Below are positions 7,827-16,922 of a stretch of 64,000 nt of DNA, piece after piece. Position 1 is the first letter of the stretch. Every line of letters begins with the position of its first letter. Position numbers and translations under genes: made by a program. Under the pieces are notes generated by a model. That model saw nothing but the letters and a program-made list of their open reading frames with translations. It had not been told where the DNA came from and did no database searches. This DNA comes from an uncultured Chitinophaga sp. (GTDB lineage: Bacteria > Bacteroidota > Bacteroidia > Chitinophagales > Chitinophagaceae). Where the stretch lies: positions 124,001 to 188,000 of the forward strand of contig NZ_CAMLHC010000016.1 in NCBI RefSeq assembly GCF_946479755.1, in the 5' to 3' direction.

Positions 7827-8666
7827 GTGATTAAATGGGAAAGTAAAGCACTCGATTTTATCAACCAGACCAGCCGCTGGGACAAGGAGAAACACATTTC
7901 CTCTTTTCTGGCGTTCAGCATTTCGCTGGTCAAAAATCTCCTGCTGGCAGATGTGGCGCTGCAACTGGAATTCGAAAACGAACATTCCGCCAAAGTAAAA
8001 AACGCCTCTCCCAACTTTCACAACGGGGCCGTGGTGAACCCGGACCCGGTAAGGCAGCTGCTGTATCGCAATGCTTTCAAAACGATTTACTGGACTGAGT
8101 TTCCGGCCGACAACCCGCTAAAGGACCAGTTAGAGGACCTGCTTTGCGCAGTGATCATCCCCATCAATATCGAGCCACATAACAGCCTGTTACTCCTGGG
8201 GTGGTCGGACCCGCAGGACTTTGACGCCGGTTTCCAGGATTGTATTGAAACCATCCGCCTGCGGTTGAAGGAGATCCTTAGCCAAACACAGGAGCGTCTG
8301 TATTTCCAGGGCATCGCCGTGAGGTTTGCCGCCATTTTACACAGCCTGCCCCACGCGGTGGTATTTATCAACAATGACGGTTATGCAGGCTGGGTAAATC
8401 AGAAAGCGGCGGACATACTGGAGCTGGCGGGGCCGGGAGAACAGCTGCCGGCCATACTCTCCGATGCGATGACGCACCTGCGGAACAAAGCGATGAACAC
8501 GGAAGACATTTATAACACCGCGATACAGTTGTTTGCATCGCCGGAGAACACGATCAGCGGATGGGAATGGAAAATAGATGGCGAATCACCGAAAACGTAC
8601 CGGGTATCCTGCCTGCCGGTGGCCTCCCAGCGCATCAGTGGCCGGCTGTGGATCTTCGAAGAATAA
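7827..8666 (+). CDS. GAF/PAS-type sensory protein without output domain
   Basis: 279 aa from a GTG start; no in-frame ATG fits. Residues about 1-165 look like a GAF-like domain (ISLVKNLLLADVALQLEFEN; LCAVIIPINIEPHNSLLLLGWS). About 170-185 is a linker helix. About 190-279 is PAS-like (ILHSLPHAVVFINNDGYAGWVNQKAADILEL, ending PKTYRVSCLPVASQRISGRLWIFEE). There is no kinase, phosphatase or DNA-binding domain. With the RsbQ-like gene just upstream it forms a probable operon. Inference: the hydrolase feeds a small ligand or modified product to the PAS domain. Confidence 0.65.
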   Translation: MIKWESKALDFINQTSRWDKEKHISSFLAFSISLVKNLLLADVALQLEFENEHSAKVKNASPNFHNGAVVNPDPVRQLLYRNAFKTIYWTEFPADNPLKDQLEDLLCAVIIPINIEPHNSLLLLGWSDPQDFDAGFQDCIETIRLRLKEILSQTQERLYFQGIAVRFAAILHSLPHAVVFINNDGYAGWVNQKAADILELAGPGEQLPAILSDAMTHLRNKAMNTEDIYNTAIQLFASPENTISGWEWKIDGESPKTYRVSCLPVASQRISGRLWIFEE

Positions 8667-8670
8667 CGGG

Positions 8671-9774
8671 TTAAATTTTGCGCCACAGGAAATAAAAAAC
8701 ACTGCCCTGGCCGGGTTGTGATTCTGCCCATACCTTACCTCCCTGTTCTTCCACCAGCATTTTAAAAATATTCAGGCCGATACCGGAGCCTTCTTCCTTA
8801 CCATGGTAGTCCAGCCGCTCAAACAGGCGGAACACGCGGTCTGTGTCCCGCTGTTGCATACCCGGACCATTGTCTTTCACATAAAACTCATAAAACTCAT
8901 CGCGGTCTGTGACGCCCACAGCGATCCAGCCATCCGGTTTATCATTGTATTTGATGGCGTTGGAAATGAGGTTCTGAAATATCTGCTGCAGTTTCAGCCG
9001 GTTGGCCGTGATCACGGGCAGCCGCCCATCCGCCACAATACGGACATTGGGAGGCGGGAACAACAACCGGGCAATATCGGTGATGAGGATATTCACATCT
9101 ACGGTTTCCGTAGCGCCGCCCGTATCGTTCTGGCGGGCATAGTCCAGGATGGCCGAGATCATTTCCGTGAGATGATTGGCAGCACTCAATACGGTGCCCA
9201 TCTGGTCTTTTATCTCCGGCGACTGTTGTATACAGTCTTCTTCACTGATCATGCCCAGCAGGCTGATGGCCCCTGCCAGCGGGGACTTCAGGTCATGGGC
9301 CACCATATAGGTAAACCGTTCCAGTTGTTTGTTGATTTTCTCTTTCTCCTCGATGGCGTCTTTCAGTTCCCGGCGGGAAAAATATAACTTCTCAAATACG
9401 TTCACTTTGGCGCGGGTAACGTTTACGTCGAGTGGTTTGGAGAGGTAGTCCACCGCGCCGGCGGAAAATCCGCGGATAACATTTTGTTCCTCTTTGTTGA
9501 TAGCGGTGACGAAGATGATAGAGATATCGCGTGTTTTGGGATTGAGCTGTAGCAGGCGGGCCACTTCATAACCGTCCATTTCCGGCATCTGCACATCGAG
9601 GAGTATCAGGCCGATATCGTTGTTGCGCAGCACTGTTTTCAACGCTTCGTTACCTGACGTGGCGAGGTAAAAGCAGCGGTTGTCCCCTTCCAGCATCCGT
9701 TGCAGGGAGATCAGGTTCTCCATTTTATCATCTACCAGTAAAATGGAAAAGCGGTTCAGCGGATCAGCCGTCAT
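8671..9774 (-). CDS. Receiver-histidine kinase hybrid
   Basis: 367 aa, cytoplasmic. Residues about 8-125 are a receiver domain (LLVDDKMENL, phospho-acceptor LLDVQMPEMDGYEVA, FVTAINKEEQ, DYLSKPLD). A short helical linker leads to HisKA (RFTYMVAHDLKSPLAGAISLLG, His near residue 155) and an HATPase_c domain (N box NLISNAIKYND, G1 VKDNGPGM, G2 GSGIGLNIF). An N-terminal receiver implies that it is itself phosphorylated by another kinase, probably the hybrid kinase encoded at the head of this operon. Its start overlaps the cheB-like stop by 11 nt, which indicates translational coupling. Confidence 0.9.
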   Translation of the reverse strand: MTADPLNRFSILLVDDKMENLISLQRMLEGDNRCFYLATSGNEALKTVLRNNDIGLILLDVQMPEMDGYEVARLLQLNPKTRDISIIFVTAINKEEQNVIRGFSAGAVDYLSKPLDVNVTRAKVNVFEKLYFSRRELKDAIEEKEKINKQLERFTYMVAHDLKSPLAGAISLLGMISEEDCIQQSPEIKDQMGTVLSAANHLTEMISAILDYARQNDTGGATETVDVNILITDIARLLFPPPNVRIVADGRLPVITANRLKLQQIFQNLISNAIKYNDKPDGWIAVGVTDRDEFYEFYVKDNGPGMQQRDTDRVFRLFERLDYHGKEEGSGIGLNIFKMLVEEQGGKVWAESQPGQGSVFYFLWRKI

Positions 9775-10351
9775 GTTCTGCGCTCATTTTCAGTTCAGTT
9801 AAAAAATGTATCATTTCTGTGATATTCATGGGTTGTGCCTCCGGGCAGCGGTCGAGGGCTGCCTGCGGCATGGTGTCAAATAAAGCCGTTGCGGGGTCCT
9901 GCACGATGCCGGCGCCGCCCGCCGCAATGATCTGCTGGATGCCTGCGGCGCCATCCTTACTGGCGCCGCTGAGCAATATGCCCGCAGCGCGGGGCCCGTA
10001 AACTGCCGCTACGCTGGCAAAACTCACGTCGATCGACGGGCGGCTGTAATGCAACGGCTCCGAATAGTCCAGTGAAAAGGTACCATCGTCTTCTATCAGC
10101 AGGTGATAGTTCTGCGGGGCGAGGTATATCCTGCGGCGTAATACCGGCTGTTTGTCTTCCGGTTCGATGATGGGCGCTTTGAGCGACAGCAGCCGGTCCA
10201 GATCGCTGGGCACATTCTTCAGCCGGTGTACAATGATCATCATGGTGCAATCGATAGAAACCGGTAATTGTTCCAGCAATTCGGCCAGTACCGGCAGACT
10301 GCCGGCGGAGCCACCAATAACAATCATATCATATGGAGAATTTATCTGCAA
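9764..10351 (-). CDS. CheB-type protein-glutamate methylesterase, catalytic domain only
   Basis: 195 aa with no receiver domain. Catalytic features of CheB methylesterase: MIVIGGSAGSLPVL (nucleophile Ser), MIIVHRL (His), YLAPQNYHLLIEDDG, and ILLSGASKDGAAGI (Asp). It lies 3 nt after cheR and overlaps the receiver-kinase gene. There are no chemoreceptor, CheA or CheW genes nearby, so the pair probably modifies a non-chemotaxis target such as the coiled-coil region of the hybrid kinase; this is inference. Confidence 0.88.
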   Translation of the reverse strand: MQINSPYDMIVIGGSAGSLPVLAELLEQLPVSIDCTMMIIVHRLKNVPSDLDRLLSLKAPIIEPEDKQPVLRRRIYLAPQNYHLLIEDDGTFSLDYSEPLHYSRPSIDVSFASVAAVYGPRAAGILLSGASKDGAAGIQQIIAAGGAGIVQDPATALFDTMPQAALDRCPEAQPMNITEMIHFLTELKMSAEHDG

Positions 10352-10354
10352 GAT

Positions 10355-11176
10355 TTAGCTTTTACGTCTGAAAATTTTATGGACGGGGCTGACACTGTCA
10401 AACCGCGTACTTTCTTCTGAGAACATCATCGATTCTTTCAGCCCCAGGACGAGATAGCCAAGGGGCGCCAGGCTGTCGTAAAACAACCGCAGCACACGGT
10501 CCTGCAACTGCCGGTTGAAATAGATAAATACGTTCCGGCAGCAGATCAGCTGGAACTCATTAAACACCTGATCGGTGACGAGGTTATGCTGAAAGAAAAG
10601 GATGTTGCGGCGCAGCGCCGGCTGTATGACAGCATGCTCATTGTCTGCCGTATAATAATTGGAGAAGTCTTCCCTTCCGCCTGACAGCAGGTAGTTCTGG
10701 GTATAGTCTTTCATACACTTCAGGGGTATCTGGGCTTTTTCCGCTTTGTGAAGGCTGACGGTATTAAGATCAGTGGCATAAATACGGCAGCGTTCCAGCA
10801 GGCCCGCTTCCTGCAGCAGGATGATCATGGAAAATACTTCTTCGCCTGTAGCGCAGCCGGCATGCCATATGTTGATGGTAGGATAAGTGGCCAGCCGCGG
10901 CAATACCTGTTCCCGCAATGTTTTATAGAAGAGCGGATCACGGAACATTTCCGTTACATTGACCGTGATGAACTGCGCCATACGTTCAAAGAAGGTGGCA
11001 TCCTGCAGCAGCCTGTCGGAGAGCTCTGTTATTTCCTCCACACAGGCATGTCCCATAAAACGCTGAAAGCGGCGTTTCAGGGACGACCGCGCGTAATCGC
11101 TGAAGTCGTAACCATACTGCCGGTGAATAAGGCGTACCAGCCTATCCAGCTCTTCGTTACTGATTTCTTGTATCAT
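10355..11176 (-). CDS. CheR-type protein methyltransferase
   Basis: 273 aa S-adenosylmethionine-dependent glutamate O-methyltransferase. The N-terminal helical CheR_N domain (about 1-60) contains RQYGYDFSDYARSSLKRR. The Rossmann-like domain has INIWHAGCATGEEVFSM for SAM binding, IYATDLN, and LICCRNVFIYFN, the family's usual CRNVLIYF motif. Gene order hybrid kinase, CheR, CheB, receiver-kinase recurs in Bacteroidota multi-sensor systems. The start is the ATG at 11176, 23 nt after the kinase stop. Confidence 0.92.
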   Translation of the reverse strand: MIQEISNEELDRLVRLIHRQYGYDFSDYARSSLKRRFQRFMGHACVEEITELSDRLLQDATFFERMAQFITVNVTEMFRDPLFYKTLREQVLPRLATYPTINIWHAGCATGEEVFSMIILLQEAGLLERCRIYATDLNTVSLHKAEKAQIPLKCMKDYTQNYLLSGGREDFSNYYTADNEHAVIQPALRRNILFFQHNLVTDQVFNEFQLICCRNVFIYFNRQLQDRVLRLFYDSLAPLGYLVLGLKESMMFSEESTRFDSVSPVHKIFRRKS

Positions 11177-11199
11177 AGGTATCGGAAGTATTTATCATT

Positions 11200-13758
11200 T
11201 CATGACAACCACACATGTAACAGTGATAATAGTTTAATGCTGTCGACCGGTTTTGCGATATAATCCGAAGCACCGGCGTCGAGGCATTGCTGCCGGTCGC
11301 CGGGCATTGCTTTGGCTGTGATAGCGATAACGGGCAACTGCATAAAGCGCCGTTCGCTCCTGATATGCCGGATGGCTTCGAAGCCGTCCATTTCCGGCAT
11401 CATCATATCCATCAGGACCAGGTCCACCTCGTGATGGCGGTCCAGTACCGCCAGCGCTTCCCTCCCATCGGCGGCGGTGAGGACACATACGCCCTGTTCT
11501 TCCAGCAGGGCGCTCATGGAAAACACATTGCGCATATCATCGTCCACCAGGAGCACCTGTTTTCCCGCCAGTATATTCTCCGGTACGTGACCGTGCGGAC
11601 GGGGTGCTGTGGCCGGATGATGACCGTTGTTCAGCAGGCGTTCCAGTTCATCCGTCAGCCTGTCTGTCGAAAATGGGGCCTTCCGGATGATGGCCGCCAC
11701 CTGTTTTCTGATCTGCTGTTCCTCAACAGCGGAAATATCCTGATCGATATATACAATAACAGGTGCGGAGGGCACAGTGTTCATTTGTTGGAGTGCTGCG
11801 AGGGAAGCTTTACTTTCTTCCGGGCGGCAGCCCAGGTCCAGGATGATGCAGTCGTATTTGCCTGTAGCCAGCAAACCGGCGGCCATGGCCATATTAACAG
11901 CGGTATCGTAAGTAATGTCCAGTTTATTCTCCGTTTGAATATCTGTTCCGATGACCAGTATTCTCGGGCCGTTGGCAGACAGGTGACGGCGGTCACCTTT
12001 TTGTTCGGTGGGAAGTCGTATTGTTGCATCATATAAAGCAGGCGCTGCGTCCTCACGGAGTTGAAGCGGTTCCGTATTCACCGGCAGAATGACTGTAAAC
12101 GTGCTGCCTTGCGGGCTGCTGCTTTCGAGATGTATGGCCCCTTTCAGTAACAGCATCAGTTCCCGGCTGATGGACAGCCCCAATCCTGTACCGCCGTATT
12201 TACGGGTAGTGGCGCCATCACCCTGGTGGAAAGCATCGAAGATCAGTTGTTGTTTCTCTGAGGGAATGCCTGGCCCGGTGTCCGTAACACTGATGCACAG
12301 TGCATTTTCAGGCCGCACATACCACGAGAGGCAGATACGGCCGCCTGCCGGCGTAAACTTAAAAGCATTGGACAGCAGGTTGCGTATCACCTGTTCCAGC
12401 CGCATCCTGTCGGTTGTTATCACTGCCGGCACATTGACGGCTATTTCAGTGGTGTAATGTATCTGTTTTTCCTGGGCCACCACTCCAAAGAGATTATCCA
12501 GGTCTTCGATGACAGCCGCAATACGCACCGCTTCGGGTGACAGCTCCACTTTACCGGCTTCGATTTTGGAGAGGTCGAGAATATCATTGATCAGCCGCAG
12601 CAGGTCGGAGCCCGACTTATGCATGATCGCCGCATATTCCACCTGACGGGGAAGCAGATTGCCTTCTTTGTTTTCCTCCAGCATTTTCGCCAGTATCAGC
12701 ACACTATTGAGCGGCGTACGCAGTTCGTGTGACATGTTAGCAAGGAATTCGGATTTATAGCGGCTGTTGGCTTCCAGTTCTGCGGCTTTAAGAGAGAGCG
12801 CCTGACGGGCAGTTTCCAGTTCTGTGTTTTTCATGGCCATTTCGGCGTTCACCTGTCGCAGCTCTTCTTCCTGTACACGCAGTTCTTCTTCAGAAGCCTG
12901 CAGTATTTCAGACTGACGGCTCAGCTCTTCGTTGGATTGGCGTAGTTCTTCCTGTTGACAATACAGCGCTTCTTTCTGCTCCTGTACCTGTTGTAACAGG
13001 ACCATTACTTTCTCCCTTTCGCGGGCAGCGTGCAGTGCCACCGCCACGTCTCCGGAGACCAGTTCCAGCAGTTGCAGCTGCAGCGGCGTCACCGGGTTGA
13101 CGGTCACCAGTTCCAAGACGCCCGTTAGTTCCTCTCCCATCAGCAGAGGCACCAGTACCAGCATATTGGGGGGGATCCGGTCGCGGGCGGCAGTTGCCTG
13201 CCGGTGGTGGACAGGCAGCTGGCTGATGATGCGTATATCCCTGCCGGTAGCCGCATCCCCAGGCAGCCCTTCACCGATGGCAAACTGCGTTGGTATTTCC
13301 GCCGGAAGATAAATGCTGCTGCATAAACGAAGTATGGCATCTTCTTTTTCAAAGTAGTACAATGCGCCCGCCGTAAAGCCTGCATTTTCGGTAAATGAGC
13401 GCAGGCATTTGTACGCGAGGCTTTCCGTTTTATGAATGCCCAGCAGGTTCTCTTTCATATCGTTCAGCCCACTGAGCAGCCAGTTACGGTCATTGGACTC
13501 CCTGTTGAGCGTCACTACTTCTTCCAGTTTGCTGTTGAGTTTTTTACGGACCAGCTGTCCATAATAAAATTCCCTGTAGAAAAAATACATCAGTATACAA
13601 CCGATACAAACGATGATGGCTGTATTCAAAGGAAGGATAAAACCGGTGACGCGGGCATGCTGGAAAAAAGGCCACCATGAAAGAAGGCCACCCAGCAGCA
13701 TCAGCAGCGCGACAGCGGCCAGGGCAAGGTATAGTCTTTTAGCAGGAGATAGTTTCAT
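11200..13758 (-). CDS. Membrane hybrid histidine kinase with GAF and two receiver modules
   Basis: 852 aa from the ATG at 13758 (MKLSPAKRLYLALAAVALL); an in-frame ATG at 13815 would place polar residues before the first membrane helix. Order: two N-terminal membrane helices; a GAF domain (about 90-230); a long Glu/Gln-rich coiled coil (QEELRQSNEELSRQ); HisKA with FLANMSHELRTPLNSVL; HATPase_c with NLLSNAFKFTPAGG, DTGPGI and GTGLGLSI; a degenerate receiver (ILVIGTDIQ, CIILDLGC); and a canonical C-terminal receiver (VLLVDDDMRNVFS, LVLMDMMMPEMDGFEA, DYIAKPVD). It heads the minus-strand operon and is divergent from the receiver-HEAT-glycosyltransferase operon. Confidence 0.9.
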   Translation of the reverse strand: MKLSPAKRLYLALAAVALLMLLGGLLSWWPFFQHARVTGFILPLNTAIIVCIGCILMYFFYREFYYGQLVRKKLNSKLEEVVTLNRESNDRNWLLSGLNDMKENLLGIHKTESLAYKCLRSFTENAGFTAGALYYFEKEDAILRLCSSIYLPAEIPTQFAIGEGLPGDAATGRDIRIISQLPVHHRQATAARDRIPPNMLVLVPLLMGEELTGVLELVTVNPVTPLQLQLLELVSGDVAVALHAAREREKVMVLLQQVQEQKEALYCQQEELRQSNEELSRQSEILQASEEELRVQEEELRQVNAEMAMKNTELETARQALSLKAAELEANSRYKSEFLANMSHELRTPLNSVLILAKMLEENKEGNLLPRQVEYAAIMHKSGSDLLRLINDILDLSKIEAGKVELSPEAVRIAAVIEDLDNLFGVVAQEKQIHYTTEIAVNVPAVITTDRMRLEQVIRNLLSNAFKFTPAGGRICLSWYVRPENALCISVTDTGPGIPSEKQQLIFDAFHQGDGATTRKYGGTGLGLSISRELMLLLKGAIHLESSSPQGSTFTVILPVNTEPLQLREDAAPALYDATIRLPTEQKGDRRHLSANGPRILVIGTDIQTENKLDITYDTAVNMAMAAGLLATGKYDCIILDLGCRPEESKASLAALQQMNTVPSAPVIVYIDQDISAVEEQQIRKQVAAIIRKAPFSTDRLTDELERLLNNGHHPATAPRPHGHVPENILAGKQVLLVDDDMRNVFSMSALLEEQGVCVLTAADGREALAVLDRHHEVDLVLMDMMMPEMDGFEAIRHIRSERRFMQLPVIAITAKAMPGDRQQCLDAGASDYIAKPVDSIKLLSLLHVWLS

Positions 13759-13880
13759 ATCCCTGATAACAACCTGCTGTGCCGTTAGGTTGCAGCAACG
13801 CACATACGACAACAAATCATTAACATATATCCATGCAACAATGTATAGTTTACTTTGTTAAAATGGTTGTTAACGCTCGA

Positions 13881-13887
13881 AAGGAGG
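13881..13887 (+). promoter_or_regulatory. Strong Shine-Dalgarno sequence
   Basis: AAGGAGG lies 4 nt before the ATG at 13892. A full anti-SD match is uncommon in Bacteroidota, where translation usually does not rely on it. It fixes the start of the receiver gene and may mean high expression. Confidence 0.6.
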
Positions 13888-13891
13888 CCCT

Positions 13892-14254
13892 ATGAAGAAG
13901 ATTTTATTAATAGAAGATGATGAGATCATGCCCAAGATCGTGGCTCGTATCCTCCCTTCCACTGAGTACCGGCTGGAACATGCATCCAACGGAAAAGAAG
14001 CCCTACAAAGACTGGAAGAGACCAGTTATGCTTATGATCTGATTATTACGGATATCATGATGCCATACGCCAACGGCTTCGAGATTCTAAGTAAGATAAA
14101 GCACAGGGACCGTCCCATCCCCGTCATTATCATTTCCAACGCAGGTAACGAAGATATGATCATGGAAGGATTCAGGCTGGGTGCAGATGACTTTTTAAAG
14201 AAGCCTATTCTCCCTGCTGAATTGCTGATCAGGGTCAAAAAATTGTTAATGTAG
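13892..14254 (+). CDS. Single-domain response regulator
   Basis: 120 aa, a complete CheY-like receiver and nothing else: acidic pocket LIEDDE, phospho-acceptor LIITDIMMPYANGFE, switch Ser in VIIISNAG and Lys in FLKKPI. It is the first gene of the polysaccharide operon and is followed 11 nt later by the HEAT protein. With no output domain it probably works by protein contact, possibly with the HEAT repeats or the synthases, and may receive phosphate from the divergent hybrid kinase (inference). Confidence 0.9.
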   Translation: MKKILLIEDDEIMPKIVARILPSTEYRLEHASNGKEALQRLEETSYAYDLIITDIMMPYANGFEILSKIKHRDRPIPVIIISNAGNEDMIMEGFRLGADDFLKKPILPAELLIRVKKLLM

Positions 14255-14265
14255 AATTGTTCGTC

Positions 14266-15483
14266 ATGTCACAGATTGACAACCCCAAACTTTCCACGCT
14301 GGTGGAAACAGCTTCCTCATACGTGGAAACAGCTTTCGCATCTGTCATAACAGCTGCCCGTTTTTTGGAAACCACTTTCCTGAAAGCCCCCATTACCATC
14401 CAGATTGCGATGGTGTTTATCGTCATTGCCGTTGTTACTACTGCGCTGGCATATATCTCCATATTGCGTAACCGCTACCGCGGCTACCGGGCAGACAGAA
14501 AACTGGCGCGTTTATGTCCACGCATCGACAATCTGCTGATCGATGAAGTGCTGAGCCACCCTTCGTTGTTACAGCATGTTCCGCCGGACGAGATACAGAT
14601 CAACATCGCCTGTTTTGAGCAGCTGCCCCTTCACCGCAGATGGGCGCGGCAGGCGCTGACCAGCCGCATCATCCATTTCCGCCGCAACGTAAGAGGCAAT
14701 GTTGGACAACTTTTGCGTAATCTTTACGTGCAACTGGACCTGGACAACGACACTTTGAAAAAACTGAAATCCCGGCACTGGGAGAAAAAAGTACAGGCGC
14801 TTACAGAGCTCACCAGCCTGGACATGTTCATCTCTGATGTCACCATTCTGCCGATGACCAATGACCGCAACCGGGAACTGCGTGCCGCCGCACGGCATGC
14901 CTATATTAAACTGAGTAAAAATGACCCGTTCAAGTTCTTCGATATAGCGAAAGAGCCGCTGCTGCTGTGGGACCAGGTAGAGTTGTTCCGTACCATCACC
15001 AGCACAGAAAACATCGCCATTCCCAGTTTCGCCAGATGGATCACCTATTCCGGCAACAAGAGCGTCATCTCTTTCTGTCTGAAGCTGGTAGTGTATTATA
15101 ACCAGCATAATGCCGTACCAGCTATCCTCCGCTTACTGGAAACCAAGGACCACTATCTGCGGGCCGACGCCATCAACTGTCTCGGTAAGCTACGGGCGCG
15201 TAATGCAGAAGACAGACTGGTATCTCTCTACAGCCATCAGCCTATTCCCTGCCAGATAGAAATACTCAAGGCGCTGGGACGCATTGGCAGCGGTGCACAT
15301 GTTGAATTTCTGAAAGCAGAATTTATGCACGCCACCGATTTCGATCTGCGTAAACACGCCGCCAAGTCGCTGGTTAAAAACCGTTGGGTGAGCGACCAGC
15401 CGGGGGATGCGCTGCTTCCGTCCGTCACCCCCGAAAACCTGCGGATACTAAAGCATTGTATGAACCCTTTAATCAAATACTGA
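14266..15483 (+). CDS. Membrane-anchored HEAT-repeat protein
   Basis: About 405 aa. The N-terminal ~40 residues are followed by one membrane helix (IQIAMVFIVIAVVTTALAYI), then a cytoplasmic basic segment and alpha-alpha repeats. HEAT-like helices are clear in the C-terminal half: NAVPAILRLLETKDHYLRADAINCLGKL, AEDRLVSLYSHQ, CQIEILKALGRIG, and FDLRKHAAKSLVKNR. The ATG at 14266 is preferred over the TTG at 14257. The stop overlaps the next start (TGATG), so it is translationally coupled to the first synthase. A scaffold or regulator of the synthases is likely; no enzymatic motif is seen. Confidence 0.75.
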   Translation: MSQIDNPKLSTLVETASSYVETAFASVITAARFLETTFLKAPITIQIAMVFIVIAVVTTALAYISILRNRYRGYRADRKLARLCPRIDNLLIDEVLSHPSLLQHVPPDEIQINIACFEQLPLHRRWARQALTSRIIHFRRNVRGNVGQLLRNLYVQLDLDNDTLKKLKSRHWEKKVQALTELTSLDMFISDVTILPMTNDRNRELRAAARHAYIKLSKNDPFKFFDIAKEPLLLWDQVELFRTITSTENIAIPSFARWITYSGNKSVISFCLKLVVYYNQHNAVPAILRLLETKDHYLRADAINCLGKLRARNAEDRLVSLYSHQPIPCQIEILKALGRIGSGAHVEFLKAEFMHATDFDLRKHAAKSLVKNRWVSDQPGDALLPSVTPENLRILKHCMNPLIKY

Positions 15484-16910
15484 TGCAGAGCATTGTAAAC
15501 GCGATCAGCCATATTTATCAAAGTACCATTTTCCTGTACGGGCTGGTGCTGTTGCTGGTGTATGCCATGCTAGCACTGTTCTCCATGCTGGCCGTGCGGC
15601 AGTATGCCCGTAAAAACAATGACTATCAGCTGGACGTGCTGGCCGGTTCGGGCATTGTTCCCGGTATTACCGTCCTGGCTCCGGCTTATAATGAAGGACT
15701 TACTATTATTGACAATGTACGATCGCTGCTCACGCTGAACTATCCGCGCTTCGAGATTATAGTCATCAACGACGGCAGTACAGACGATACGCTGGAGCAA
15801 ATGATCCGCGAATTCAATCTGCAGGAAGTGGATTTTGCCTATAATATAAAGCTCAAGACCCAGCCCGTGAAACGGGTGTTCAAGTCCACAGATCCGGCTT
15901 ATGCTTCCCTTGTGATACTGGACAAGGTTAACGGCAAAAGCAAGGCCGACGCCTCCAATGCAGGCATCAACGCCGCCTCATTTGACTATTTTCTGTGTAC
16001 GGACGTGGACTGTGTGCTGGACAAAAATACGCTGCTGGAGCTGATACGGCCGGTATTGCAGGAAGAAAAAAAGCGGGTGATCGCTACGGGCGCTACGCTA
16101 CGCATTGGCAACTCCTGTGAGTTTGATGAAGGCGTGATGACGAGGATGCGGCCACCGAAACAACTGCTGCCAAGGTTCCAGGAGGTAGAATACATCCGTT
16201 CTTTTGTGCTGGGCAAAATGGGCTGGAGTTATATCAACTGCGTCCCCAATGTGTCCGGAGGACTGGGCCTGTTTGAAAAAGAAGTGGCCATTCGCTGTGG
16301 TGGTTACGACCACAGCTCTTTCGGCGAAGATATGGAGCTGATGAGCCGCATGTGCCGTTACGCTTATGACTACAACATCGATTACGCCATCCGGTATATC
16401 CCAAAAACGCTGTGCTGGACGGAGGCGCCGAACACGCTCAGGATATTCAACCGGCAACGGACACGCTGGGCCAGAGGACTGGCGCAGCTGATCCATGCGC
16501 ACTTCCACATGTTTCTGAACCCGAGATATGGTAAAATCGGGATGATCATCTTCCCCTATAATTTTTTCTTTGAGCTGATGGGCCCTGTGGTGGAATTCAT
16601 CGGGCTGATCACTTATCTGCTGCTGGCGGCGCTGGGTTATATACAGTGGCACAATGCGCTGTTGCTGTTGTTATTTGTTTACACCTATTCCATTATGATC
16701 ACTACCATCGCCATTTTGTGGGACCAGCTCACTTTCCGTTATTATAAGACCTGGAGAGAAGTGTTATTCCTCTGTATGACATCTTTCCTTGAGTTCATCA
16801 TATATCATCCCATTATTGTGTATTTCTCCCTGCGGGGCTACTACAATTTCCTCACCGGCAAACGGGTGACATGGGGAAACATGCAACGGCAGGGATTTGG
16901 CAAAAAATAA
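15483..16910 (+). CDS. Processive family 2 glycosyltransferase (synthase 1)
   Basis: 475-aa inner-membrane polysaccharide synthase of the GT2 type (hyaluronan/PgaC/cellulose synthase-like). One N-terminal membrane helix (about 13-36) precedes the catalytic domain: VLAPAYNEG, INDGSTDD (D97), DxD in CTDVDC (D174, D176), the FGEDMEL acidic motif (about 280-286), and QRTRW (325-329), the QxxRW mark of processive enzymes. Three or four C-terminal membrane helices follow (about 355-460). The start ATG shares one base with the HEAT gene's stop. The sugar donor cannot be read from sequence. Confidence 0.87.
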   Translation: MQSIVNAISHIYQSTIFLYGLVLLLVYAMLALFSMLAVRQYARKNNDYQLDVLAGSGIVPGITVLAPAYNEGLTIIDNVRSLLTLNYPRFEIIVINDGSTDDTLEQMIREFNLQEVDFAYNIKLKTQPVKRVFKSTDPAYASLVILDKVNGKSKADASNAGINAASFDYFLCTDVDCVLDKNTLLELIRPVLQEEKKRVIATGATLRIGNSCEFDEGVMTRMRPPKQLLPRFQEVEYIRSFVLGKMGWSYINCVPNVSGGLGLFEKEVAIRCGGYDHSSFGEDMELMSRMCRYAYDYNIDYAIRYIPKTLCWTEAPNTLRIFNRQRTRWARGLAQLIHAHFHMFLNPRYGKIGMIIFPYNFFFELMGPVVEFIGLITYLLLAALGYIQWHNALLLLLFVYTYSIMITTIAILWDQLTFRYYKTWREVLFLCMTSFLEFIIYHPIIVYFSLRGYYNFLTGKRVTWGNMQRQGFGKK

Positions 16911-16922
16911 TACTATCCTATC

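Noticed and set aside
8671..9774. Receiver-kinase as a chemotaxis CheA
   Set aside because: It has HisKA rather than Hpt/P1 and no CheW-like domain.
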